Assembly: GCA_963707905.1 (NCBI GenBank)
Contig: CAVPSA010000009.1
Location: 62,001 to 126,000 of the forward strand
Direction: 5' to 3'
Length of the DNA: 64,000 nucleotides
From: DASXKD01 sp963707905
GTDB lineage: Bacteria > Actinomycetota > Actinomycetes > Streptosporangiales > Streptosporangiaceae
In this document: one piece after another, positions 1 through 7,104 of the stretch
How the letters are laid out: every line of letters starts with the position of its first letter
How positions within the stretch are numbered: position 1 is the stretch's first letter
Program-made: the position numbers and the translations under genes
The notes under the pieces: model-generated
The model's input: only the letters and a program-made list of their open reading frames with translations
Databases searched by the model: none
Told to the model about the DNA's origin: nothing

Positions 1-300
1 GTGCCTCGCCGATGGTCTCCACGGCGCGGCGATCGCTGTCGCCGGCGCCCTGGAAGTCCCCCGAGAAAGCGATGTAGTGCCGGAACGCGAGATGGATCAC
101 GCCATCCGACGCGGCGGCCGCCTCGCGCAGGATGCCCGGATCGTCGAGAGTGCCGCGCTGGACCTGTGCCCCGGCCGCAGCCAGCGCAGCGGCCGAGGCA
201 TCCGAGCGGGCCAGCCCGGTGACCTGATGGCCCGCGCCGAGGAGTTCGGGCACCACGGCGGAGCCGATCAGCCGGATGCGCCGGTGACGAATACGCGCAT
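1..300 (-). pseudogene. NAD-dependent epimerase/SDR family protein, N-terminal part, frameshifted and cut by the window edge
   Basis: Read on the minus strand from ATG at 300, the protein opens with MRVFVTGASG and then meets TGA at about 268-270. If one base is restored there, the reading continues as IGSAVVPELLGAGHQVTGLA and on to the window edge, through segments such as RGTLDDPGILREAA and GVIHLAFRH. This is the N-terminal Rossmann half of an extended SDR/epimerase (TGxxGxxG nucleotide-binding motif, Arg-Ser after beta-2). The break falls inside the glycine-rich loop, so no functional protein is made as written. It is divergent from the TetR gene at 414 and shares its operator region, so it is the likely regulated target. 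A single missing G is equally compatible with a sequencing error. Confidence 0.75.
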
Positions 301-351
301 GAGGAAACCTCCAGGTGATCGACGTCCCCGCCGGGAGCCGGCCGAAGACAG

Positions 352-403
352 TGATGTCAGCAACTGTCATCAGACTAGCACCTGATGTCAGTAACTGTCA
401 TCA
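352..403. promoter_or_regulatory. Twin operator between the SDR and TetR genes
   Basis: Two near-identical 21-bp sites occupy 352-372 and 383-403. Each has arms TGATGTCAG and CTGTCATCA around a 3-nt spacer (CAA or TAA), an inverted repeat with one mismatch pair. They start exactly 31 bp apart, about three helical turns. A possible -10 hexamer TATGAT (406-411) directly follows the second site. The layout is typical of a TetR repressor controlling itself and a divergent gene; binding by the adjacent TetR is inferred. Confidence 0.75.
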
Positions 404-413
404 CCTATGATCT

Positions 414-983
414 GTGCATGAGCGATGGGAGCCGGACGCGCGTGGCCGCCTTGAGCAGGCGGCCATGGAACTGTTTCTTGAGCGCGGGTTCGAGCAGACC
501 ACGGTGACGGAGATCGCCAACCGGGCAGGGCTCACCCAGCGGACGTTCTTCCGGCACTACGCGGACAAGCGCGAGGTCCTGTTCGCAGGCTCGGCCGCGC
601 TGCAGGAACTCCTGGTGAGCACGCTCGCCAGCGCCCCCGATTCGGCCGCGCCGATCGACGCGGTCGCCACGGCCCTGGAGGCCGCCGCCGCCGCGCTCCA
701 GGAGCGCCGCGAATACTCCCGGCAGCGCCAGGCCGTCATCGCCGCGAATCCAGAGCTTCATGAGCGCGAACTGATCAAGCTCGCATCGTTGTCCGCGGCG
801 CTGGCCGGCGGGCTGCGCCAGCGCGGCGTCACCGACCCGGCCGCGAGCCTGGCCGCCGAGGCGGGCATCGCCGTCTTCAGGATTGCCATCGAACGCTGGC
901 AGAACGACACCGGCCAGCGAGACCTGCCGCAGCTCATCAGGGAGTCGCTCGACGCGCTCAAGGCGATGACCGCGGGAAGATGA
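414..983 (+). CDS. TetR family transcriptional regulator
   Basis: 189-residue protein with a TetR N-terminal helix-turn-helix at about residues 12-55: a first helix LEQAAMELFLERGFEQ, then TTVTEIANRAGLTQRTFFRHYADKREVL, which contains the recognition helix. The C-terminal two thirds are Ala-rich helices typical of the ligand-binding and dimer domain, ending WQNDTGQRDLPQLIRESLDALKAM. The GTG at 414 is the only start that keeps the whole HTH; the in-sequence ATG at 418 is in another frame. It lies immediately downstream of the twin operator and divergent from the broken SDR gene, so it probably autoregulates and controls that gene. The ligand cannot be read from sequence. Confidence 0.9.
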   Translation: MHERWEPDARGRLEQAAMELFLERGFEQTTVTEIANRAGLTQRTFFRHYADKREVLFAGSAALQELLVSTLASAPDSAAPIDAVATALEAAAAALQERREYSRQRQAVIAANPELHERELIKLASLSAALAGGLRQRGVTDPAASLAAEAGIAVFRIAIERWQNDTGQRDLPQLIRESLDALKAMTAGR

Positions 984-987
984 GCGG

Positions 988-1881
988 TCAGGGTGCCTGG
1001 GGCAGCTTGACCGAGCGGCGCTTGGCCGCGGGCGCCGACGGCGGCGGCACCACGGGGCCGATGTCGCCGTCCGGCGCCTCGTCCAGGTCCACGATCACCG
1101 GCGCGTGGTCGCTGGGGCCGGTGCCCTTGCGGGCCTGCCGGTCCACCCAGGCCGCGCGCACCCGCCCGGCCACCGGCGAACTGGCCAGCACCAGGTCGAT
1201 CCGCATACCCAGATCCTGGTGGAACATCCCGGCCCGGTAGTCCCAGTAGGTGAACACCCTTTTCGCCGGCCAGCGGTCGCGCACCACGTCGTGCAGGCCG
1301 AGTGCCTCCAGGCCGGCCAGCGCCTCCCGCTCCGGCGGCGTGACGTGGGTCTGGCCGATGTAGGCGTCCGGGTCGAACACGTCGGCGTCGGCCGGCGCGA
1401 TGTTCATGTCCCCGCACACCATCACGGCCTCCGGGCCGGCCCCGACCAGCTCCTTCAGCGACGCCAGCCAGGCGAGCTTGTAGTGGTAGTGATCGGAGTC
1501 CGGGGTCCGCCCGTTGGGCACGTAGACCGAGTGCACCCGGACTCCGGCGCAGTCGGCGGACACCGCGCGCGCCTCCGGCTCCGGGAACCCAGGGCCGCCG
1601 GGGATGCCCGCCACGACGTCCTCAAGGCCCACCCGGGAGAGGATCGCCACCCCGTTCCACTGGGGCTGGCCGTGCACGGCGACCGCGTAGCCGCGGCGGT
1701 CCAGTTCGGCGCCGAGCAGGTCGGTGAAGGCACCGTCGGCAAGCTTGGTCTCCTGCAGGCAGACCACATCCGGCTGCCGCTGGTCCAGCCACGGCAGCAG
1801 CCGCGGCACCCGTTGCTTGACCGAGTTCACGTTCCACGTCGCTACCCGCACCGGGCCTACGCTAGCCGCCCTTGCCGACAT
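988..1881 (-). CDS. Exodeoxyribonuclease III family (XthA-like) endonuclease
   Basis: Member of the exonuclease III/AP endonuclease superfamily, which cleaves DNA at abasic sites and trims 3' ends in base-excision repair. The family motifs appear in order: VATWNVNS (metal/DNA-binding Asn), CLQETKLAD (metal-binding Glu), GDMNIAPAD (catalytic Asp/Asn) and the final SDHAPVIVDL (Asp-His pair). The start chosen, ATG at 1881, puts VRVATWNVNS near the N terminus as in relatives; an upstream start at 1971 would add 30 atypical residues. The Lys/Arg/Pro-rich tail after the nuclease fold (AAKRRSVKLPQAP) is extra. It ends 5 bp from the convergent TetR stop and is followed upstream by an unrelated plus-strand gene. 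Confidence 0.88.
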   Translation of the reverse strand: MSARAASVGPVRVATWNVNSVKQRVPRLLPWLDQRQPDVVCLQETKLADGAFTDLLGAELDRRGYAVAVHGQPQWNGVAILSRVGLEDVVAGIPGGPGFPEPEARAVSADCAGVRVHSVYVPNGRTPDSDHYHYKLAWLASLKELVGAGPEAVMVCGDMNIAPADADVFDPDAYIGQTHVTPPEREALAGLEALGLHDVVRDRWPAKRVFTYWDYRAGMFHQDLGMRIDLVLASSPVAGRVRAAWVDRQARKGTGPSDHAPVIVDLDEAPDGDIGPVVPPPSAPAAKRRSVKLPQAP

Positions 1882-2035
1882 CGCGTACCCCTGCGGGGCC
1901 ATGTCCTGCCGCCACGCGCGCACCGGCGGCGGGCCGGCCCGCGAAATTCCGGGCCGGTGGATGTCCGGCATCGGCGGGCGGCTCCGACGTCCCTGGTAAC
2001 GGCACCGCTACGGTGCCGGGAGAGAGGAGACCACG

Positions 2036-2455
2036 ATGAAGTACATGATCTTGCTGTATGGCTCGCAGCAGGACTACGACGCGCTGACCGGGAAGGCGGC
2101 CCCGGGCAAGCCGGGCTGGGCACCGGAGGACTTCGCGGCGATGGGCGCGTTCATGGCGGAGTTCAGCAACGACCTGACCGAGTCCGGCGAGCTGGTGGAG
2201 ACCCGCGGCCTGACCGCCCCGGTCCATGCGCGGCGGATCCGGCTGGTCGGCGGGGCACCGGTGGCGACCGACGGGCCGTACGCGGAGACCCAGGAGGTGC
2301 TGGCCGGTTACTGGATCGTGGACTGCGAGAGCTTCGACCGGGCGACCCAGGTCGCTGGCCGGCTGGCGAGCTGCCCGGGACCGGCCGGCGCCGCTACCGA
2401 CGCGGTCATCGACGTGCGGCCGGTCGCCGACTCCAGGGACGAACTGGAGCTCTGA
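2036..2455 (+). CDS. YCII/DGPF domain protein
   Basis: 139-residue YciI-like protein (ferredoxin-like alpha/beta fold) with the family signature ATDGPYAETQE at about residues 77-87 and the opening MKYMILLYGS. Start is supported by the GAGAGGAG ribosome site 9-14 nt upstream. Its stop is only 6 nt before the sigma factor gene at 2462, so the two are co-transcribed. DGPF proteins are the standard genomic partner of ECF42 sigma factors. Their biochemical role is not settled; a small-molecule or signalling function is inferred from the association rather than seen here. Confidence 0.9.
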   Translation: MKYMILLYGSQQDYDALTGKAAPGKPGWAPEDFAAMGAFMAEFSNDLTESGELVETRGLTAPVHARRIRLVGGAPVATDGPYAETQEVLAGYWIVDCESFDRATQVAGRLASCPGPAGAATDAVIDVRPVADSRDELEL

Positions 2456-2461
2456 TCCCGC

Positions 2462-3706
2462 ATGCCGGAACCTGGGGCCGAGGACCTGCTGCGCCGGCTG
2501 GCGCCGCAGGTCCTCGGCGCGGTGGTACGGCGCTACGGGCACTTCGACACCGCCGAGGACGCGGTACAGGAGGCGCTGCTCGCCGCCGCGGTGCAGTGGC
2601 CGAAGGACGGCACCCCCGCCGATCCGCGCGGCTGGCTGATCACGGTTGCCTCGCGGCGGCTGACCGACCTGCTGCGCAGCGAACAAGCCAGGCAGCGGCG
2701 GGAGGACACCGTGGCCAGGCAGGTCCTGCCCGGGCAGTGGGTGGCGGCCGCCGCGGACGCCGCTGGTCCCGCTGCCGCCGATGACACGCTGATCCTGCTT
2801 TTCCTCTGCTGTCACCCCGCGCTGTCACCCGCCTCGCAGATCGCCCTCACCCTGCGTGCGGTCGGCGGCCTGGCCACCGCCGAGATAGCCCGGGCGTTCC
2901 TGGTGCCGGAGGCGACGATGACCCGCCGGATCAGCCGGGCCAAGCAGGGCATCAGGTCCAGCGGCGTGCCGTTCAGCATGCCTGCGGCCAGCGAGCGCGC
3001 CGAGCGGCTCGCCGCGGTGCTGCACGTGCTCTACCTGATCTTCAACGAGGGATACGCCAGCACCTCCGGGCCGGACCTGCAGCGCGCGGAGCTTGCGGCG
3101 GAGGCGATCCGGCTGGCCAGGCTGCTGCACCGGCTGCTGCCCGGCGACGGTGAGGTGACCGGGCTGCTCGCGCTGATGCTGCTCACCGATGCCCGGCGGG
3201 CGGCACGGACCGGGCCGTACGGCGAGCTGGTGCCCATGGCCGAGCAGGACAGGAACAGCTGGGACCCGGCTGCCATCGCGGAGGGCGTGGCGCTGATCAC
3301 CGGCGCGCTGCCGCGCGGCCCGACCGGCCCGTACCAGCTCCAGGCCGCGATCGCCGCGGTCCACGACGAGGCGCCCAGCGCCGCGGCGACCGACTGGCCG
3401 CAGATCATGGCGCTGTATGAGCTGCTGCTGCGGATCTCCGACAACCCGGTGGTGGCGCTGAACCACGCCGTCGCGGTGGCCATGGTCCAGGGCCCGCAGG
3501 CCGGGCTCGGCCTGCTGGCCGGGCTCGAATCGGACGGGCGGATCGCCGGGGACCACCGGCTGCACGCCGTCCGCGGGCATCTGCTGGAGGCGGCCGGGGA
3601 CCGGGCAGCCGCCCGTGACTGCTACCAGGCCGCGGCCCGGCGGGCGCTGAGTCTCCCGCAACAGCGCTACCTGCAGGCCCGCGCCGCCCGGCTGGCCGAC
3701 GGGTAA
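2462..3706 (+). CDS. ECF42-type RNA polymerase sigma factor with C-terminal SnoaL/TPR-like extension
   Basis: 414-residue alternative sigma factor. Region 2 is seen at about residues 8-85 (RYGHFDTAEDAVQEALLAA, WLITVASRRLTDLLRS) and region 4 at about 125-185 (LTLRAVGGLATAEIARAFLVPEATMTRRISRAK). The rest, about 230 residues, is the DUF6596-type extension with the hallmark VLYLIFNEGYAST and a helical repeat end (LLLRISDNPVVALNHAVAVAMVQG). No anti-sigma gene is adjacent. ECF42 factors are thought to be controlled through this C-terminal extension and to transcribe their own DGPF partner, which lies 6 nt upstream here. Confidence 0.93.
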   Translation: MPEPGAEDLLRRLAPQVLGAVVRRYGHFDTAEDAVQEALLAAAVQWPKDGTPADPRGWLITVASRRLTDLLRSEQARQRREDTVARQVLPGQWVAAAADAAGPAAADDTLILLFLCCHPALSPASQIALTLRAVGGLATAEIARAFLVPEATMTRRISRAKQGIRSSGVPFSMPAASERAERLAAVLHVLYLIFNEGYASTSGPDLQRAELAAEAIRLARLLHRLLPGDGEVTGLLALMLLTDARRAARTGPYGELVPMAEQDRNSWDPAAIAEGVALITGALPRGPTGPYQLQAAIAAVHDEAPSAAATDWPQIMALYELLLRISDNPVVALNHAVAVAMVQGPQAGLGLLAGLESDGRIAGDHRLHAVRGHLLEAAGDRAAARDCYQAAARRALSLPQQRYLQARAARLADG

Positions 3707-3739
3707 CCCGGTACGCCCGCCGGGCGGCTGGACCGCGGG

Positions 3740-4243
3740 TCAGCTTTCCTGGTGTCGCAGCGGCGAGCCGAACCGGAGCCTGTTCCCGTCCGGGTCTACG
3801 TGGAAGCCCTCGTGCTGGCCGTAGTCGTAGTCCTCGGGCCCGCTCACCGTGACCCCTGCCTTGCGCCACTCGGCGGCGAGCTGGTCGGCGTCGTCCACGT
3901 GGAGGTAGAGCACGCTGCCGCCCGCCGTCGCGGCGTCGCCGGCGTGGGCAAGGTGGATGGTCAGGTGGTCGCGGTGGGCGAAGGCGTAGGACTCGTCGTG
4001 ATACGAGGTACGGAAGCCCAGCCGCTGGTAGTGGTCCACGGCCCTGCCGACGTCGGTCACGCGGAAGACCGGTTCGATGCCCGTGACCGCAGCCCCGCCC
4101 CCGGTCGCCGCCACCTGCCTGCGGCGCTGGGTGTCCAGCCAGTCCAGGCACTGGTAGCAGATGACGATCTTGCGGTGGCAGAGCAGGCGAACCACGCCCT
4201 GCTCCGGTGCCTCGCCGCAGCATGAGCAGGTCACGGTGGCCAT
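3740..4243 (-). CDS. VOC/glyoxalase-fold protein with N-terminal cysteine-rich segment
   Basis: 167 residues in two parts. Residues 1-45 form a small Cys-rich head (C6, C8, C9, then C22-H23 and C29-x2-C32) resembling a zinc-binding ribbon. Residues 55-165 are a vicinal-oxygen-chelate domain (GIEPVFRVTDVGRAVDHYQRLGF, DHLTIHLAH, VLYLHVDDADQLAAEWRKAG, GFHVDPDGNRLRF) of the bleomycin-resistance/glyoxalase type. The usual DPxGN end is present. Substrate unknown: such single-domain VOC proteins may bind drugs, thiols or metal-dependent substrates. It ends 33 bp from the convergent ECF42 gene. Confidence 0.88.
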   Translation of the reverse strand: MATVTCSCCGEAPEQGVVRLLCHRKIVICYQCLDWLDTQRRRQVAATGGGAAVTGIEPVFRVTDVGRAVDHYQRLGFRTSYHDESYAFAHRDHLTIHLAHAGDAATAGGSVLYLHVDDADQLAAEWRKAGVTVSGPEDYDYGQHEGFHVDPDGNRLRFGSPLRHQES

Positions 4244-4339
4244 GACCGCACCTCCGGGTCCAGTTCGCCCTGGTCGCTTGGCTCGTGTCCGGTCATCTCG
4301 TTCATTCTTCGGCGGGGCCCGGGCCGGGTCAAGGAACCG

Positions 4340-5869
4340 CTAGCCGAATAGCGGCGGGCCGAAATCGCTGCGCCGCAGCGGTCCCTTGAGCACCTTGCCG
4401 TTGGGGTTGCGCGGCAGCGGCGTGGCGCTGACCGCGATGAACTGGGGCAATTTGAAGTCGGCAAGCTGCCCCTGCGCGTAGGCCACGACCGCCTTCGGAT
4501 CCACGGTGGCCCCGGGCAGCGGGACGATCACGGCGCCGACCTTCTCGCCCATCATGGCGTCGGGTACCCCGACAACCGCGACCTCACCGACCCCGGGCGC
4601 GCCGATCAGGGCGTTCTCCACCTCGACGCAGTAGACGTTCTCGCCGCCGCGGTTGATCATGTCCTTGATCCGGTCGAGTACGTAGACCAGGCCCTGGGGG
4701 CCGACCCGCCCCACATCCCCGGTGTGCAGCCAGCCCTCAGCGAATACCTGCGCGGTGGCCTCGGGTTTGTGCCAGTAGCCTGCGCAGACGCTCTGCCCCC
4801 GGATCAGGATCTCGCCCGGGCCGTCCCCGGCCCCGGCCTCGATCGCGACCTCGGTGTGCGGCGCGGCGAAACCAACCGAGTCGGCGTACCCGGCCGCCCA
4901 CTCGTGCGGCAGCACCGTGGCGATCGAGGTGGACTCGGTCAGCCCGAACCCGTTGGCGAGCCGCGCGGCGGCGAACCGCTCGCCGATCTGGTGCACCAGC
5001 GCGGGCGCGATCGGGGCACCGCCGTAGGAGGCCCAGCGCACCCCCGCGACCTTCGTGGGCGCGAAGTCGGGGTGGTTGAGTATGTAGTAGTAGATCGCCG
5101 GGACGGCGGTGCAGGCGGTGATCCGCTCCTGCTGCAGCGTCTCGATCATCCTGCCGCCGTCGAAGGCGGCGTCGATCACGACCGTGCCACCGGCCCGCAG
5201 GGTCGGCAGGGTCTGGCTGTGACACCCGGTGACGTGGAACAGCGGCACGACCACGAGCGAGCGCAACTCCGGCCCGGCGTCCCGCGGGATGGAACTGCAC
5301 CGGAACACCGTCTCCACATTCGCGAGGATGTTCTCGTGGGTGTGCATCGCGCCCTTGGGGAACCCGGTGGTCCCGCTGGTATAGAAGATCGCGGCGACGT
5401 CGGGCCCGGTCTCGTCCTCCTGCACGTAGGGCTTGCCGTCGGGCAGCGCCGAGCCGGGCTCGAACACATACGTGCTACCGGAGTCGCCGATCACGTAGCC
5501 GGCCTCGGCCTCGGTGAACCTGGTGTTCACCGGCACCACGATCGCGCCGGCCATCAGCGAGCCGAAGAAGGCAAGCACCCAGTCGATGGAGTTCGGCAGC
5601 CGGACCGCCGCCCGGTCCCCGGGCCGGATCCCCGCCTCGCGCAGCCCTCCGGCCACCCGGGCGGCACTGTCCCACAGTTGCGCATAGCTGATCCGGCGGC
5701 CGCCGACCTCCGCCAGGGCCTCGGCCCCCGGCGCGGCCCGGACGCTGTCGCGCAGCATCTCCAGCAGCGAGGCGTGCAGGCCCGGATAATGGCGCTCCCC
5801 GCCGGTGTCGGCCCGCACACCCGAGTCGTCGAACGGGTTCGCACCGCGGGGCGGCGCCGCGGTCGCCAT
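4340..5869 (-). CDS. Class I adenylate-forming enzyme (acyl-CoA synthetase/ligase)
   Basis: 509-residue AMP-binding enzyme that would activate a carboxylic acid to acyl-AMP and then the CoA thioester. The core motifs are clear: P-loop IFYTSGTTGFPKGAMHTH (about residues 170-190), A5 motif ANGFGLTESTS, A7/A8 region WLHTGDVGRVGPQGLVYVLDRIKDMINRGGENVY, and A10 lysine PRNPNGKVLKGPLR near the C terminus. It follows the phosphotriesterase-like gene with a 1-nt TAATG overlap, so translation is probably coupled. That pairing suggests hydrolysis of an ester or lactone followed by CoA activation of the freed acid. The substrate is not readable. Confidence 0.92.
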   Translation of the reverse strand: MATAAPPRGANPFDDSGVRADTGGERHYPGLHASLLEMLRDSVRAAPGAEALAEVGGRRISYAQLWDSAARVAGGLREAGIRPGDRAAVRLPNSIDWVLAFFGSLMAGAIVVPVNTRFTEAEAGYVIGDSGSTYVFEPGSALPDGKPYVQEDETGPDVAAIFYTSGTTGFPKGAMHTHENILANVETVFRCSSIPRDAGPELRSLVVVPLFHVTGCHSQTLPTLRAGGTVVIDAAFDGGRMIETLQQERITACTAVPAIYYYILNHPDFAPTKVAGVRWASYGGAPIAPALVHQIGERFAAARLANGFGLTESTSIATVLPHEWAAGYADSVGFAAPHTEVAIEAGAGDGPGEILIRGQSVCAGYWHKPEATAQVFAEGWLHTGDVGRVGPQGLVYVLDRIKDMINRGGENVYCVEVENALIGAPGVGEVAVVGVPDAMMGEKVGAVIVPLPGATVDPKAVVAYAQGQLADFKLPQFIAVSATPLPRNPNGKVLKGPLRRSDFGPPLFG

Positions 5870-6888
5870 TACCCGGCCTCCGGCGCGGTCTGATCCGCCC
5901 CGGGCAGCGGCCCTTCGCTGCGGCCGAAGAACTCGCGCGGGTTGCGGACCAGCATCTGCTCGATCTGGCCGTCGGTGACGCCGCGCTCGGCGAGCCCGGG
6001 CAGCAGCGCGCCGTGGATGTAGCTGAACTGCCAGTCGGGCAGGACGAAGTCCTGCTCGGCATTGGTGAACCAGTCGGTGAACGAGGCCTTGTCGTGGGAG
6101 AGCATGACCCGGTCGGCATAACCGCGCTCGCAGAGCTTGGCCAGGGTGTCCAGCTGGTCGGCGAGCGGCACGGCGATCTGCAGGCCGCAGCGGTCCCAGC
6201 CGATGTAGGAGCCGTTGGCGATGATCTGCTCCAGGTAGCCGAGGTCGGTGCTCTCATTGGAATGCCCGATCATTACCCGGCCCATGTCGGCGCCACGGGA
6301 GGCCAGGATCCGCTGCTGGTCCAGGCCGCTCCGGGACGGCGCGTGCGCGTGGGTGCACACCGGCGTGCCGGTGCGCGCGTGCACGTTCGCGACCGCCATC
6401 GCCAGCCGTTCCACGTCCGGCGTCATGCCCTGCTCGTCGGTCACGATCTTCAGCACGGCTGCGCGGAACCCGGTGTCACCGATCCCGGTGGTCACGTCCC
6501 GCTCGAACAGCGACTCCAGCATCCGGTCCTCGTCGTCGAGGATCTTGCCCCGGCCGCGGTATTGGAACGGGAACGGCAGGTTGTCGTAGGTGTAGTAGCC
6601 GGTGGCGAACAAGACCTTCAGCCCGGTGCCCTCGGCGGCCCGGGCGACCAGCGCCGGGTCGCGGTACAGGCCAGGCACGGTCATGTCCAGGATCGCGCCG
6701 ACCCCGGCCTGGCCGAGCCTGCTGAGCCGCTCGCGCGCGGCCGCGACCTCGGCCTCGGTATCCCAGCCCCCGAAGCCGGGCCAGCCATGCTGCAGGGTCT
6801 CGGTCCGGATGAACACGTGCTCGTGCATGAGCACCGGGCCGAGATCGTTGACGTCGATCTCCCCGGCGGTGGTCGGAACGTGGGGCAT
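5869..6888 (-). CDS. Phosphotriesterase-family metal-dependent hydrolase (PTE/PLL-like)
   Basis: 339-residue (beta/alpha)8 amidohydrolase-superfamily protein of the phosphotriesterase/lactonase branch. Metal ligands are visible: LMHEHVF (HxH after strand 1), LKIVTDE (bridging lysine position), VCTHAHA and MIGHSNEST (two histidines), and MLSHDKAS (strand 8 aspartate). Family members hydrolyse organophosphates or, more often, acyl-homoserine or other lactones. The start has a GGAGG site about 10 nt upstream. It heads a two-gene operon with the acyl-CoA ligase, joined by TAATG, which points to lactone or ester catabolism rather than detoxification; that is inference. Confidence 0.9.
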   Translation of the reverse strand: MPHVPTTAGEIDVNDLGPVLMHEHVFIRTETLQHGWPGFGGWDTEAEVAAARERLSRLGQAGVGAILDMTVPGLYRDPALVARAAEGTGLKVLFATGYYTYDNLPFPFQYRGRGKILDDEDRMLESLFERDVTTGIGDTGFRAAVLKIVTDEQGMTPDVERLAMAVANVHARTGTPVCTHAHAPSRSGLDQQRILASRGADMGRVMIGHSNESTDLGYLEQIIANGSYIGWDRCGLQIAVPLADQLDTLAKLCERGYADRVMLSHDKASFTDWFTNAEQDFVLPDWQFSYIHGALLPGLAERGVTDGQIEQMLVRNPREFFGRSEGPLPGADQTAPEAG

Positions 6889-7104
6889 GGGGTCTTACCT
6901 CCGGTGCGGGACGAAGGTTGCCACGGGGGCGTAATGCACCTCATTAGAGCCGTGACGGACGGGCATCGCCAGCTTTCCAAACCGGAATCTGCCGCGCTGC
7001 CACCCGGTATAGCCGACCGGGACGCGCCGCCTCCAGTAAACCGGAGCCCAAGCCAATGCCAAAAGGTGGCCTCTGCGGGCTGATGCTGGCCCGCCGGGCT
7101 GGGA
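6889..7104. other. Intergenic region upstream of the hydrolase/ligase operon
   Basis: 216 bp without a convincing gene. It holds the ribosome site of the PTE-like gene and, at 7075-7094, a short GC hairpin (GCGGGC, 8-nt loop, GCCCGC) placed just past the stop of the secreted protein gene, a weak terminator candidate. No operator-like palindrome was seen. Confidence 0.5.
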
